Part shown: positions 43,625-52,853 of the stretch, one piece after another
Layout of the letters: every line of letters starts with the position of its first letter
Position numbering within the stretch: the stretch's first letter is position 1
NCBI GenBank assembly: GCA_963831705.1
Contig: CAWHRE010000001.1
Location: 1-64,000 of the forward strand
Origin: DASQPR01 sp963831705
Lineage (GTDB): Bacteria > Actinomycetota > Actinomycetes > Mycobacteriales > Micromonosporaceae
DNA: 64,000 nucleotides
Reading direction: 5' to 3'
The notes under the pieces: generated by a model
What the model saw: the letters and a program-made list of their open reading frames with translations, nothing else
The model's database searches: none
What the model was told of the DNA's origin: nothing
Position numbers and translations under genes: made by a program

Positions 43625-44539
43625 TCACGACAGTGCCCGGGCACTCACGTCGGCCACCACGGCCACGACATGAGCATGAAGCGCTGCGTCCAGCTCGGCG
43701 AATCGCTCGCCGGCGCCCGCCGCGTACCAGTCCTGGTCGAGCGCGGCCCGGATCTCGTCGGCCGGCCGGGTGTCGTCGCCCTTGCTGTGCGGCCCAAGGC
43801 GGTGTACCCGGAACTCGGCTACCAGCGGCGATCCCGCGCGAACGTCGTCGAGCAGCGGGCGGAGCGTGTCACGGGCGGTACGCACATCGTCCGGGCCGGT
43901 ACACGAGTCGATCGCGACGTGCCGGATCCCGAACGCGTGCGCCCGGCCGGCGATCGTACCGGCCATATTGGCGCGCGTGGGCGTCGACTGCGCGATCCCG
44001 TTGTGCTCGACAACGACGAGCAGCGGCAGCCGCCACAACGCGGCGAGGTTCAGGGCTTCGTAGACGGCGCCCTCGCCCCACGTGCCGTCCCCGATGTACG
44101 CGCAGACCAGCGCTCCCGGCGACGTACGCGCCAGATGCAGCGCGGTACCGACCGCCACCGGCAGGCTCTCGCCCTGGACGCCGGTAGACAGGTAGCCCGG
44201 CCGCCGGATGTGCTGGCTGCCCCCGACGCCGCCGCAGACCGCGCCGGTCCGTCCCATGATCTCGGCGAGCAGGCCGTCCGGATCCCGGAAGCGGGCGAGA
44301 TAGTGACCGTGGCCACGGTGGTTGGAGAACACGTGATCGTCGTCGCGCAGCAAGCCACTGACCGCCACCGGTACGGCTTCCTGACCGATGCAGGTGTGCG
44401 TCGTGCCGTTGAGTTCGCCTCGCGCGTACAGGTCGAGGAGCGCACGCTCGAAATGCCTGATCAGCAGCATCAATTCAAGATCCTGAACGGTATTTCGGTC
44501 GGTCAGGACATCCGGCTCACCCGTGGCTAGGGACTGCAC
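43625..44539 (-). CDS. E1-alpha of 2-oxoacid dehydrogenase-like complex
   Basis: The 304-residue thiamine-diphosphate-binding subunit has RHFERALLDLYARGELNGTTHTCIGQEAVPV, the GDG-x-N cofactor motif YIGDGTWGEGAVYEALNLA followed by VVVEHN, and the late HSKGDDTRP region. It opens the leftward arm of the NRPS cluster. The GTG start at 44539 is supported by GGAG 9 nt upstream. Possible roles are making an acyl-CoA or acyl-S-carrier from a 2-oxoacid, moving a two-carbon unit from a ketose phosphate as QncN/QncL and NapB/NapD do, or a PglB/PglC-like step to phenylacetyl-CoA for phenylglycine. Confidence 0.9.
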   Translation of the reverse strand: MQSLATGEPDVLTDRNTVQDLELMLLIRHFERALLDLYARGELNGTTHTCIGQEAVPVAVSGLLRDDDHVFSNHRGHGHYLARFRDPDGLLAEIMGRTGAVCGGVGGSQHIRRPGYLSTGVQGESLPVAVGTALHLARTSPGALVCAYIGDGTWGEGAVYEALNLAALWRLPLLVVVEHNGIAQSTPTRANMAGTIAGRAHAFGIRHVAIDSCTGPDDVRTARDTLRPLLDDVRAGSPLVAEFRVHRLGPHSKGDDTRPADEIRAALDQDWYAAGAGERFAELDAALHAHVVAVVADVSARALS

Positions 44540-44707
44540 TTGTCACTCCGGTAACGCTGAGACATCTGAATGACAGGTAACATCTGATCGACGATTCACG
44601 ATGTGAGCCTGGCACGTCGGGGTCGGTTTCTGCAATGTCGACATCTTCAAATGTACGAATATTCAGGCTCTTCACTAGACGTCGGTCGGCAAGCTAGGCT
44701 TCCGGCG
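44540..44707. promoter_or_regulatory. Divergent promoter region of the NRPS cluster
   Basis: This 168-bp gap separates the leftward (E1-alpha) and rightward (hydroxymandelate-oxidase-like) arms. It is less GC-rich than its flanks. It contains two GGTAAC boxes 26 bp apart (44550-44555 and 44576-44581), each followed by an ACATCTGA-type sequence. It must hold both promoters. No sigma box is certain. Confidence 0.5.
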
Positions 44708-45823
44708 GTGAGCATCAGCACATCGGTTGTCGCCAAGGCCGTCAACCCACCCGTGACGATTGAGGATTACGCAACGGCCGCCCGGCAGGTCCTCCCTGAC
44801 TTTGTGTGGGATTACGTCGAGGGCGGCAGCGGTGCCGAGCGGACCATCGCGGCGAATCGCCAAGCGTTCGACGACTTCTACATCGCGCCGCGCCTGATGG
44901 TGGACGTCTCCTCCGTTACCACCGCAACCGAGCTACTCGGCCGGTCGCTGACCACGCCGGTTGGGATCGCGCCGACCGCGTACCAGGAATTGATTCACCC
45001 GAGCGCCGAAATCGGCATGGTCGAGGGCGCCGGCGCGGCCGGTGCGCTCGCCGTGATCAGCATGTTCGCGACCCGGCCGATCGAGGACCTGGCGCTGGCC
45101 GCGAGCGGCCCGCTCTGGCTCCAGCTGTATTGGCTGCGTCGTCGGTCGGCCCTCGCCGATCTGGCCGAACGCGCGGCAGACTGCGGATTCCAGGCGCTCG
45201 TGCTGACGGTCGACGCGCCCCGGCTGGGGCAACGTCGCCGCGACGCGCGCAATGGATTCGCTGTGCCGACCACGATGCGGGCGGTCAATCTGGAGGAGTC
45301 GCTGACGAACAGCACGCACAACTCCCGCGCCGGGTCGTCGGCGCTGGCCGGCCACGCCGAGGCTACGTTCGACACGACCGTGACCTGGGGTGATCTCGCC
45401 TGGCTGCGCAGCCTGACCGACCTGCCGGTCCTGGTCAAGGGTGTGCTGACGGCAGCCGACGCCGAGCTCGCGGTGGAGCACGGCGCGGCCGGCATCATCG
45501 TGTCCAACCACGGCGGGCGGCAGATCGACGGTGCCGTGCCCAGCCTGGTCGCGCTGCCGTCCATCGTGGCGGCGGTCGACGGCCGGGCGACGGTGGTGTT
45601 CGACGGCGGTATCCGTAGCGGCCGGGACGCATTCGTCGCGTTGGCGCTCGGTGCGCAGGCGGTGCTGCTCGGACGGCCTCCACTTTGGGCGCTCGCGGCA
45701 GGTGGCGCCGAGGCGGTGACGCGGCAACTCGGGCTTATCACGTCGGAGTTGGAGCACGTAATGGCACTTGCCGGACGGCCCCGGTTGGCCGACCTCGGAC
45801 CGGACGCGGTGGTCCGGGCATGA
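44708..45823 (+). CDS. hmo: 4-hydroxymandelate oxidase-like FMN enzyme
   Basis: The 371-residue flavoprotein is of the lactate/mandelate oxidase family. It has DFVWDYVEGGSGAERTIAANRQAFDDF, PVGIAPTAYQELIHPSAEIG, the FMN-contact Lys in LPVLVKGVL, and the active-site IVSNHGGRQIDGAVPSL (catalytic His and Arg) followed by VVFDGGIRSGRDAFVALALGA. GTG 44708 is chosen because it begins the conserved domain region. In glycopeptide pathways Hmo oxidises 4-hydroxymandelate to 4-hydroxybenzoylformate. The overlap (ATGA) with an HpgT-like gene supports that pathway, or its phenylglycine counterpart. Confidence 0.85.
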   Translation: MSISTSVVAKAVNPPVTIEDYATAARQVLPDFVWDYVEGGSGAERTIAANRQAFDDFYIAPRLMVDVSSVTTATELLGRSLTTPVGIAPTAYQELIHPSAEIGMVEGAGAAGALAVISMFATRPIEDLALAASGPLWLQLYWLRRRSALADLAERAADCGFQALVLTVDAPRLGQRRRDARNGFAVPTTMRAVNLEESLTNSTHNSRAGSSALAGHAEATFDTTVTWGDLAWLRSLTDLPVLVKGVLTAADAELAVEHGAAGIIVSNHGGRQIDGAVPSLVALPSIVAAVDGRATVVFDGGIRSGRDAFVALALGAQAVLLGRPPLWALAAGGAEAVTRQLGLITSELEHVMALAGRPRLADLGPDAVVRA

Positions 45824-47136
45824 CCGCGCTGGACGAACGCATCACGACGGCGCCGCTGCGCCGGGAAGAGTTGCACGCGTCGGTGACCGATCCGACGTCG
45901 GCATCGATGAACTTCCTCAACGAGATCGCGGGTCGCTACCCGGACGCGATCTCGCTGGCCGCCGGCCGGCCGTACGAGGGGTACTTCCGGACCGAGGACA
46001 TCGCGCGGCATCTCGCCACGTACACCGACTATCTCGCAGCCGCCGGACGTACACCGTCGGAGATCCGGCGGCAGTTGATGCAGTACGGGCGGACGAACGG
46101 GTTCATCCACGACCTGATCGCCCGTACGCTCGCGACCGACGAGGGTATCGAGGTGCCGCCGGAGGCCGTGATGGTGACCACCGGCTGCCAGGAGGCGATG
46201 GTGATCGCACTGCGTGGCCTGGGTGCCGGGCCGCGCGACGTGATCCTCGCCGCGTCGCCGTGCTACGTCGGCATCACCGGTGCGGCGCGGGTGGTGGATG
46301 TCGAGGTCATCGGCGTACCGGAGACGTCCGGCGGACTTGATCCGGCCGAGGTCGCGCGGGTCGCCGCCGAGGTACGGGCGAGCGGGCGACGACCCCGCGC
46401 GCTGTACGTCGTGCCGGACTTCGCGAATCCGTCCGGCGCCTGCCTGACCACCGACCAGCGCCGGGGCTTGCTCGACGTCGCCCGGGAGCAGCAGTTGTTG
46501 ATTCTCGAAGACGACCCGTACGGGCTGTTCGGCCTCGACGACCGGGAGCGGCCGAAGCTCAAGGCGCTCGATCGCGATCGGCGGGTGATCTACCTCGGAT
46601 CGTTCGCGAAGACCGCGTTCCCCGGTGCCCGAATCGGCTATCTCGTCGCCGATCAGGACGTGGTGGCCGCCGACGGCAGCCATACGCTGCTCGCCGACGA
46701 ACTGTCCACGATCAAGAGCATGGTGACCGTCAACACGTCAAGCCTCAGTCAGGCCGTGATCGGCGGTCTGCTGATCGAGTCCGGGTTCAGCCTCCGGGCC
46801 GCCAATCGTGATCGGATCGCGGTCTACCGGCGGAACCTCACCGCGATGCTGGCCGCGCTGAACCGGCACTTCCCGGCCGAGGCTCGGGAGCGGCACGGCG
46901 TCCGCTGGACCGCGCCGGCCGGCGGGTTCTTCGTGGTCGTCGACGTACCGGTGCCGGCCGATACCGCGTTGCTGGATCGGTCCGCTGGAGAGTTCGGCGT
47001 GCTGTGGACACCGATGTCCTATTTCTACGGTGACGGCGGCGGCACGCACGCGATCCGGCTGTCCTGCAGCGTGTTGGAGCCGGCCGACATCGATGAAGGC
47101 GTGGCACGCCTGGCCGCCCTGTTGGCAGCCGCCTGA
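45820..47136 (+). CDS. hpgT: HpgT-like aminotransferase
   Basis: The 438-residue PLP fold-type I enzyme begins with the HpgT signature SASMNFLNEIAGRYPDAISLAAGRPYEGYF. It contains TGCQEAMVIALRGL, VVPDFANPSGACLT, and the PLP lysine in GSFAKTAFPGARIGYL, and ends with IRLSCSV. HpgT converts aryl-glyoxylates to 4-hydroxy- or 3,5-dihydroxyphenylglycine using tyrosine or another amino donor. It overlaps hmo by 4 bp. The 4-hydroxymandelate synthase expected for the pathway was not found in this window. Confidence 0.87.
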   Translation: MTALDERITTAPLRREELHASVTDPTSASMNFLNEIAGRYPDAISLAAGRPYEGYFRTEDIARHLATYTDYLAAAGRTPSEIRRQLMQYGRTNGFIHDLIARTLATDEGIEVPPEAVMVTTGCQEAMVIALRGLGAGPRDVILAASPCYVGITGAARVVDVEVIGVPETSGGLDPAEVARVAAEVRASGRRPRALYVVPDFANPSGACLTTDQRRGLLDVAREQQLLILEDDPYGLFGLDDRERPKLKALDRDRRVIYLGSFAKTAFPGARIGYLVADQDVVAADGSHTLLADELSTIKSMVTVNTSSLSQAVIGGLLIESGFSLRAANRDRIAVYRRNLTAMLAALNRHFPAEARERHGVRWTAPAGGFFVVVDVPVPADTALLDRSAGEFGVLWTPMSYFYGDGGGTHAIRLSCSVLEPADIDEGVARLAALLAAA

Positions 47137-47214
47137 CCCTTCCGCCAGACGCGGTCCGGCCGTTACGCTCCGGACGGCGTCGATGTATGTAGATGCATGA
47201 TTTCGAGGAGAACA

Positions 47215-48489
47215 ATGGATGCGGCAGCGTTGGTGCGGGGTCTGCACACCGAGGACGGTCGCCGGGACCCGTACCCGTGGTATGCGCAGATGCATGAGGT
47301 CGGCGAGATCTTCGTGTTCGACGCACCCGTCGCGGGGTACGACGCGGTGGCGCACGGATTCGCCGCGGTCGACCAGATTCTGCGCGATCCCACGTTCCAC
47401 CTGATGGACGAAGAGTACGAGGACTCGCAAGGCACCCGCTGGCGCGATCACGAGGCGCTCCTGACGCTCAAGAAGTCGATCTTCTTCCTCAACGGCACCG
47501 CGCACAGCCAGATCCGGCGATTGTTCAACAACATCTTCACCGCCCGCCGCGTCGCCGAGTTGCAGCCCGCGATCACCCGCCTGACCGAGGCCGCGCTGGA
47601 TCGGATTGCCGCGCTGGGCGTCGACGGCCAGCCGGTCGAATTCATGGCCGAGTTCGCGTTTCCGCTGCCCAGCAACATCATGGGTGAGCTGATCGGCGTG
47701 CCCGAGGAGGATCGCAACTGGTACCGGCCACGGGCTCGTGCGATGGGCGACATCCTCGACCTCGACACGATCAACTTCACCACGATGCGCCGCGCCGATC
47801 AGTCGGTGGCCGAGCTGAACGCGTACTTTGCCGACCTGACCACCAAGCGCCGCGCCGACCCGCACGAAGACCTGATGAGCAGCCTGCTGATGGCCCAGGA
47901 CGACGAGGCCGAGTGGCTGCGTGACGATCAGCTGTTCGCGAACCTGATCACGATCTTCAACGCCGGATTCGTCACCACCACGCAGATGTTCGGTCACGCG
48001 GTCGCGCTGCTCGCCCGGCGGCCCGAGCTGCTGCACGCGATGGTCGAGGACCGAAGCCTGGTCCCGTCGTACGTGGAGGAGATCCTTCGGTACGAACCAC
48101 CGGTGCACTTCATGATCCGGCGAGCGACCGTCACGACGACGGTGGCCGGCTCGGTCGTGCCGGAGGGAAGTCTGGTGCTCGTGCTGGTCGGCGCCGCCAA
48201 TCGCGATCCGCGGCGGTTCCCGGATCCGGACGAGTTCACCCCGGGACGTGCCGACAACCACGCGATCGGGTTCGGCGCGGGCGCGCATCACTGCCTCGGT
48301 GCGGCGCTGACCCGGGTAGAGGGTGCGCTGGCGCTGCCGATGTTGTTCGAGCGGTTCCCGAACATCGAAATCGTCGGCGATCTCGTACCGCCGATGCAAT
48401 TGACGCTTCGCGGTTATGACGTGATGCCGGTCCGGCTGAACGTCGAATCCCGGCGCAGCACCGCGGCAACCGTCGCCGCCAGCGCTTGA
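47215..48489 (+). CDS. Cytochrome P450
   Basis: The 424-residue P450 has the heme-thiolate motif FGAGAHHCLGAALTRVEGAL (about residues 355-374) and the ExxR Glu in YVEEILRYEPPVHFM. The I-helix segment IFNAGFVTTTQMFG has Val where most P450s have Asp or Glu before the Thr. The ATG at 47215 has GAGGAG upstream. The distance from hpgT is 78 bp. It probably oxidises the peptide or a carrier-bound amino acid, for example by hydroxylation or aryl coupling. The altered I-helix hints at unusual oxygen chemistry. Confidence 0.92.
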   Translation: MDAAALVRGLHTEDGRRDPYPWYAQMHEVGEIFVFDAPVAGYDAVAHGFAAVDQILRDPTFHLMDEEYEDSQGTRWRDHEALLTLKKSIFFLNGTAHSQIRRLFNNIFTARRVAELQPAITRLTEAALDRIAALGVDGQPVEFMAEFAFPLPSNIMGELIGVPEEDRNWYRPRARAMGDILDLDTINFTTMRRADQSVAELNAYFADLTTKRRADPHEDLMSSLLMAQDDEAEWLRDDQLFANLITIFNAGFVTTTQMFGHAVALLARRPELLHAMVEDRSLVPSYVEEILRYEPPVHFMIRRATVTTTVAGSVVPEGSLVLVLVGAANRDPRRFPDPDEFTPGRADNHAIGFGAGAHHCLGAALTRVEGALALPMLFERFPNIEIVGDLVPPMQLTLRGYDVMPVRLNVESRRSTAATVAASA

Positions 48490-48510
48490 CGGCCGGACGG
48501 GAGTCAATTC

Positions 48511-49695
48511 ATGAGCGGGCATATCGCGTTCTTCAACATCCCGGCGGTCGGCCACGTTCATCCGACGTTGGCCGTCGCAGCCGAACTCGTCCAGCGTGGC
48601 CACCGGGTCAGCTACGCGTCAATCGAACGCCGCCGTCCGGTGATCGAGGCGACCGGCGCGCGGCTGGTGCCGTACGAGACGACGCGCCCCAAGGAAACCG
48701 ACCCGTCGATGGTCGCACCGGAGCGCAGCGTTTACCTCGCCCAGTCAATGTTGACCTTCATCGAGGAGGCCGAGTTCACGTTGCCGCAGCTGGAGGCCGC
48801 ATTCGAGCACGATGCGCCGGACGTCGTGGTGTTCGACCGGCTCTCGTTCGCCGGACGTATCTTTGCGCTGAAACACAAGCTGCCGTCGGTCCAGCTCTGG
48901 CCGATGATGGTCTCGGCTGAATATTGGTCGCTGTTCCGCGACTACGCGCCGTACGACGAGACGCACCCGATCTTCCAGACATACGTGGAGAAGCTCGAAG
49001 CGCTCCTCGGCCGCAACGGCCTGGACGTCGCCATCGACGAGTTCCTATTCGCACCGGCAGATGCCGGGAACATCTCGTTTTATCCTCGCTCGTTTCAGTT
49101 TCGCGGCGACGAGCACGACGATCGGTACACGTTCGTCGGCCCCTGTCCGCGGCCGGCCGGCGCGGTTTCCATCTGGACGCCACCGCTCGATGATCGCCCG
49201 GTACTGTTGATCTCGCTTGGCTCGGTCTACAACGCACTGCCGGACTTCTACGCCTGCTGCGTCGCGGCGTTCGGCGACTCGCCGTGGCACGTGGTGCTCA
49301 CGATCGGCGAGCGCACGGACCCGGCCACGCTCGTCGGTCTGCCGTCGAACATCGAGGTACACCAGGTTGTGCCGCAGCTGGAAGTGCTCCGCCACGCGAG
49401 CGTGTTCCTGAGCCACGGCGGCCTCGGCGGCATCATGGAGGCGCTCACCGAGCAGGTGCCGCTCGTGATCCTGCCGCAGACCGTCGAGCAGGAATCCAAC
49501 GCGCTGCGGCTGGAACAGCTGGGCCTCGCGCGTTGGCTGCCGGCCGACTTCAGCCCGGAGTTGCTGCGCGCGACCGTCGATGAGGTCGCGAAAAGCCCAC
49601 AGATCGAAGCCGGTCTGGCCGCGATGCGGCGGGACATCGAGGACGCCGGAGGCGCCGCGGCCGCGGCCGATGTCATCGACGCCCGGCTCCAATGA
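48511..49695 (+). CDS. MGT/OleD-type glycosyltransferase
   Basis: The 394-residue GT1 enzyme opens with GHIAFFNIPAVGHVHPTLAVAAELVQRGHRVSYAS and has the donor signature SVFLSHGGLGGIMEALTEQVPLVILPQTVEQESNALRL. The family includes macrolide-inactivating transferases and natural-product tailoring enzymes. It is 21 bp after the P450. Of the three glycosyltransferases in the cluster, this one is closest to the resistance-type enzymes, so self-protection is also possible. Confidence 0.9.
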   Translation: MSGHIAFFNIPAVGHVHPTLAVAAELVQRGHRVSYASIERRRPVIEATGARLVPYETTRPKETDPSMVAPERSVYLAQSMLTFIEEAEFTLPQLEAAFEHDAPDVVVFDRLSFAGRIFALKHKLPSVQLWPMMVSAEYWSLFRDYAPYDETHPIFQTYVEKLEALLGRNGLDVAIDEFLFAPADAGNISFYPRSFQFRGDEHDDRYTFVGPCPRPAGAVSIWTPPLDDRPVLLISLGSVYNALPDFYACCVAAFGDSPWHVVLTIGERTDPATLVGLPSNIEVHQVVPQLEVLRHASVFLSHGGLGGIMEALTEQVPLVILPQTVEQESNALRLEQLGLARWLPADFSPELLRATVDEVAKSPQIEAGLAAMRRDIEDAGGAAAAADVIDARLQ

Positions 49696-49747
49696 TGCGC
49701 TCGGCTCAGATGATGCGTCCGGTTCCAATGAAGCGCCCGGTTCCAAG
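49696..49747 (+). repeat. Short tandem repeat between glycosyltransferase and NRPS
   Basis: Three imperfect 18-bp units, such as GATGCGTCCGGTTCCAAT, fill the 52-bp gap before the NRPS start. Read in the NRPS frame they encode Gly-Ser-Asp/Asn repeats, so they could be either spacer or a repetitive N-terminal extension. Confidence 0.55.
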
Positions 49748-52700
49748 ATGAACATAGGCGCCCGGGTCCTCGCGTACGCGGCGTCGCATCCGGACGCTCC
49801 GGCGGTCCGCGCCGGTGGGGTCACGACCACATACGGGCAGCTCGCCGCACATGGCGGCGCGATCGCGGGCGGTCTGCGCCGATCTGGCGTACGGGCGGGG
49901 GACCGGGTCGCGCTCGGGCTCGTGCCGGGTCCGGGCTTCGTCGCGGCGGTACTCGCGGTCGCCGCGCTCGGTGCCACGTACGTACCGCTCGACGGTCGGC
50001 ACGCGTCACGGCGCCTGACCGACATCGTCGAGCAAGCACGCTGCCGTCTCGTGGTCGTCGATGCCGCGTTTCCGGCTGCGATCGCGGGCGTACCGCTCGA
50101 CGACGTGAGCGTTCCGGCGCCGCCGTTGACGGAGGCGGACCTCGTCGATCCCGGCTCGACTCCGCTGTATGTCATGTTCACGTCCGGATCGACCGGCGTA
50201 CCGAAGGGCGTACTGATCGATCACGGCGCGGTCATCCAGCTGATCGATGCGATCCGTGGCGAGCTCACACTGCGGCCGGGCCTGGTGTGGAGCCTCGTCC
50301 ATTCGATCGCGTTCGACTTCTCCACTTGGGAGATGTGGGGAGCGCTGTTGACCGGCGGTGTCATCGCGGCGGCCTCACCCTCGAGCATCGCCGATCCACG
50401 CGCGCTGGCCGAGTTCATCGCCGTGGAGTCGGTCGCGGTGCTCAGCCAGACGCCGTCGTCGTTCCGGCGGATTACCGCCGATCCCGAGCTGATCCGGCTC
50501 GCCACGTTGCTCGGCCCCACTGACGGCGGCGCTACTGTCGGCGGCGGTGCATCGGTTGCCGGTGATTCCCGTCCCGGGAACCTGCGTTACGTCGTGTTCG
50601 GCGGGGAAGCGCTGCCGTCGAGCACGCTCCGGCCGTGGGTGGAGCAGGTCGGCTACGAGCAACCCCAATTGATCAACATGTACGGCATCACCGAGACCAG
50701 CGTGCACACCACGCTGCACCGCGTCGGGCCGCCCTCGTTGGCGCGGACGCACGTGCCGATCGGTGCCGCGCTGCCCGGACGCCGCGTGGTTGTCCGGACC
50801 GGGGACGGCACACAGGCTCCGGCCGGAACCGTCGGCGAGCTGTACGTTGGCGGTGGCGGCCTCGCGCTCGGCTACCTCGATGACCCGGAGTTGACCGCAC
50901 GGCGGTTCGTTGCAACCGATCACGGCACGTTCTATCGCTCCGGCGACCTCGGCTGGCTGGACGATGCGGGCGTGTTGCACCACGCCGGGCGGATGGATCG
51001 GGAGATCAAAGTCCGGGGCCACCGGATCGCGCTGGAGGAGGTCGAGGCCGGTGTACGGCGTCTGCCGGGCGTACGCGATGCGGTCGCGGTGGCGCTCGAC
51101 CATCCGACCCACGGCGGCAACATCCTCATCGCGTACGTGACCGGTGAGGTTGAGGCGCCCGACGCCCTGCAGGCTCGCCTGCGGGACCAATTTCCGGTTC
51201 ATATGGTGCCCACACATGTCATCCCGATTGCCGAGATCCCGCTGAATGCGAACGGCAAGCTCGACACGGACCGGTTGCCGTCGCCGTGGGCATCGGCACC
51301 GGTCGTTGACACCGGTGACCGGGGCGATGACCCGGAATCAGTGATCCGGCAGGCATTTGCCGACGTTCTCGGTTATCCATTGGACGAGATCGGACCGGAT
51401 GCGGACTTCTTCGCACTCGGTGGCGACAGTCTGCTCGCCGCGTACGTGTTCGACGCAGCACGATGGCTCCGAGCGCGGCTGAGCATTGCGGATCTCTTCG
51501 ACGATCCGACGCCGAGCGGCCTCGCCCGGCGCTTCACCGCCCGGGAAGAAACCACCGACAGGCAAGACGCCACCGACCGAGACGACACCACGGCGCGGGG
51601 GACCATCAAGACCGCACCCGACATTGAACTTCCGCTGACTCGGGCACAGGAGGGTCTGCTGGTCGAATGGCTGCACGGTCAGCCGACGATGTACCAGGTC
51701 GGGCTGCTCGTACACCTGGATCTTCGGAGTTCGGCGGACCGGGTCGCACATGCGATCCTTGCGCTCGGCGGCCTGCATCCCGTGCTGCGTACGCAGATTG
51801 ACATCGACGCGATCGGTGCGGAGGTCCGGATCGGCGCAACCGCCGACGTGTCGGTGATCGTATGCGACGAGGTGAGCCTGGATGGTGCTCGCCAATGGAT
51901 CGCCGACGTTCGCGGCAGCCGCTTCGATCTCGGCAAGGATGCGCTGCTGCGGTTCCGGGTCGGTACGCTCGCAGACGGCACGCTCAGCGTCGCGATCGTC
52001 GGTCATCACATCATTTGCGACGGCTGGAGCCTGAGCGTGTTGGTCCGCGACATTGTCGACGCCGTACGGGACGGGGTCGATGCTGTGACGCTGACCGAGC
52101 GGGGGCAGCGCCATCTGGCTGTGCTCGCGGCGACGCCGGAGCGGGAAGCGGAAGACATCGAGCGCTACCAGCGTGACGCCGGCGCCGCTCCCGACGTCGG
52201 CTGGACCGCGCACGTGGCCGGCAGCGTCGGCGCCGACGGGCCGCTGATCGATCGCGCCCGTACCCTTGGTCCGGAGATCCACCGTCGTGCGATCACACTG
52301 GCACGAGCCGCCCGGGCGCCGGTGAAGTCGGCCTATGTCGCCGCGCACCTGCTCGCGGTGGCCGATCCGGGACGAGCTGATTTCGCCGCCTGCATAGCGC
52401 TGTCCGGTCGCCCGGATCTACCGGACGCACAGACGTGCGTCGGGTACTTCGTCCGACCCCGCATCCTCGATGTCACGACGCGGGGCGATCGCTCGGCCGC
52501 CGACTTCGTCAGTGCGGTTTGGCGAGCCGAGCAGCAACAATTGGCGACCCGCCACGCGCCGATCGCGGTGCAACTGGAGAAGCGCGGGGCGCATGGACGG
52601 CAGCGCGAGATGCCGCCGGTACTGATGAACTACGTGGACTTCCACATCCTGACCGAACTCGGTCCGGTGCTGCTGGCCCGCGAGGCGTACGACGAGAACA

Positions 52701-52852
52701 GCTTCCCGCTGACCGTGGACGTGGTCGCGGGCGGCGCTGCCCAGGGTCGCGAGCACGGCACGAGGATCACCGTTCGAGGCCGGGTCGGCGCGGACGTTCT
52801 CGACCGGCTGGCTGCGGACCACGTCACCGCACTCATCGATCTTGTGGCCTGA
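49748..52852 (+). CDS. NRPS, A-T-C, threonine-type code
   Basis: Translation from ATG 49748 gives 1034 residues. An in-frame ATG at 49670 would add 26. The A domain (5-515) has FTSGSTGVPKG near 144. Pocket residues read from FDFSTWEMW, LSQTPSSF, VFGGEAL and MYGITETSVHT give D-F-W-S-V-G-M-V-H-K, very near the threonine code. A Gly-rich insertion (TDGGATVGGGASVAGDS) interrupts the domain near 265. The T domain has DFFALGGDSLLAAY near 557. A repetitive linker (DRQDATDRDDTTARG) leads to a C domain (about 625-1034) with GHHIICDGWS near 752. Its T-C order means the bond is made by its own C-terminal C domain. The next gene starts 1 bp after the stop. Confidence 0.92.
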   Translation: MNIGARVLAYAASHPDAPAVRAGGVTTTYGQLAAHGGAIAGGLRRSGVRAGDRVALGLVPGPGFVAAVLAVAALGATYVPLDGRHASRRLTDIVEQARCRLVVVDAAFPAAIAGVPLDDVSVPAPPLTEADLVDPGSTPLYVMFTSGSTGVPKGVLIDHGAVIQLIDAIRGELTLRPGLVWSLVHSIAFDFSTWEMWGALLTGGVIAAASPSSIADPRALAEFIAVESVAVLSQTPSSFRRITADPELIRLATLLGPTDGGATVGGGASVAGDSRPGNLRYVVFGGEALPSSTLRPWVEQVGYEQPQLINMYGITETSVHTTLHRVGPPSLARTHVPIGAALPGRRVVVRTGDGTQAPAGTVGELYVGGGGLALGYLDDPELTARRFVATDHGTFYRSGDLGWLDDAGVLHHAGRMDREIKVRGHRIALEEVEAGVRRLPGVRDAVAVALDHPTHGGNILIAYVTGEVEAPDALQARLRDQFPVHMVPTHVIPIAEIPLNANGKLDTDRLPSPWASAPVVDTGDRGDDPESVIRQAFADVLGYPLDEIGPDADFFALGGDSLLAAYVFDAARWLRARLSIADLFDDPTPSGLARRFTAREETTDRQDATDRDDTTARGTIKTAPDIELPLTRAQEGLLVEWLHGQPTMYQVGLLVHLDLRSSADRVAHAILALGGLHPVLRTQIDIDAIGAEVRIGATADVSVIVCDEVSLDGARQWIADVRGSRFDLGKDALLRFRVGTLADGTLSVAIVGHHIICDGWSLSVLVRDIVDAVRDGVDAVTLTERGQRHLAVLAATPEREAEDIERYQRDAGAAPDVGWTAHVAGSVGADGPLIDRARTLGPEIHRRAITLARAARAPVKSAYVAAHLLAVADPGRADFAACIALSGRPDLPDAQTCVGYFVRPRILDVTTRGDRSAADFVSAVWRAEQQQLATRHAPIAVQLEKRGAHGRQREMPPVLMNYVDFHILTELGPVLLAREAYDENSFPLTVDVVAGGAAQGREHGTRITVRGRVGADVLDRLAADHVTALIDLVA

Positions 52853-52853
52853 C

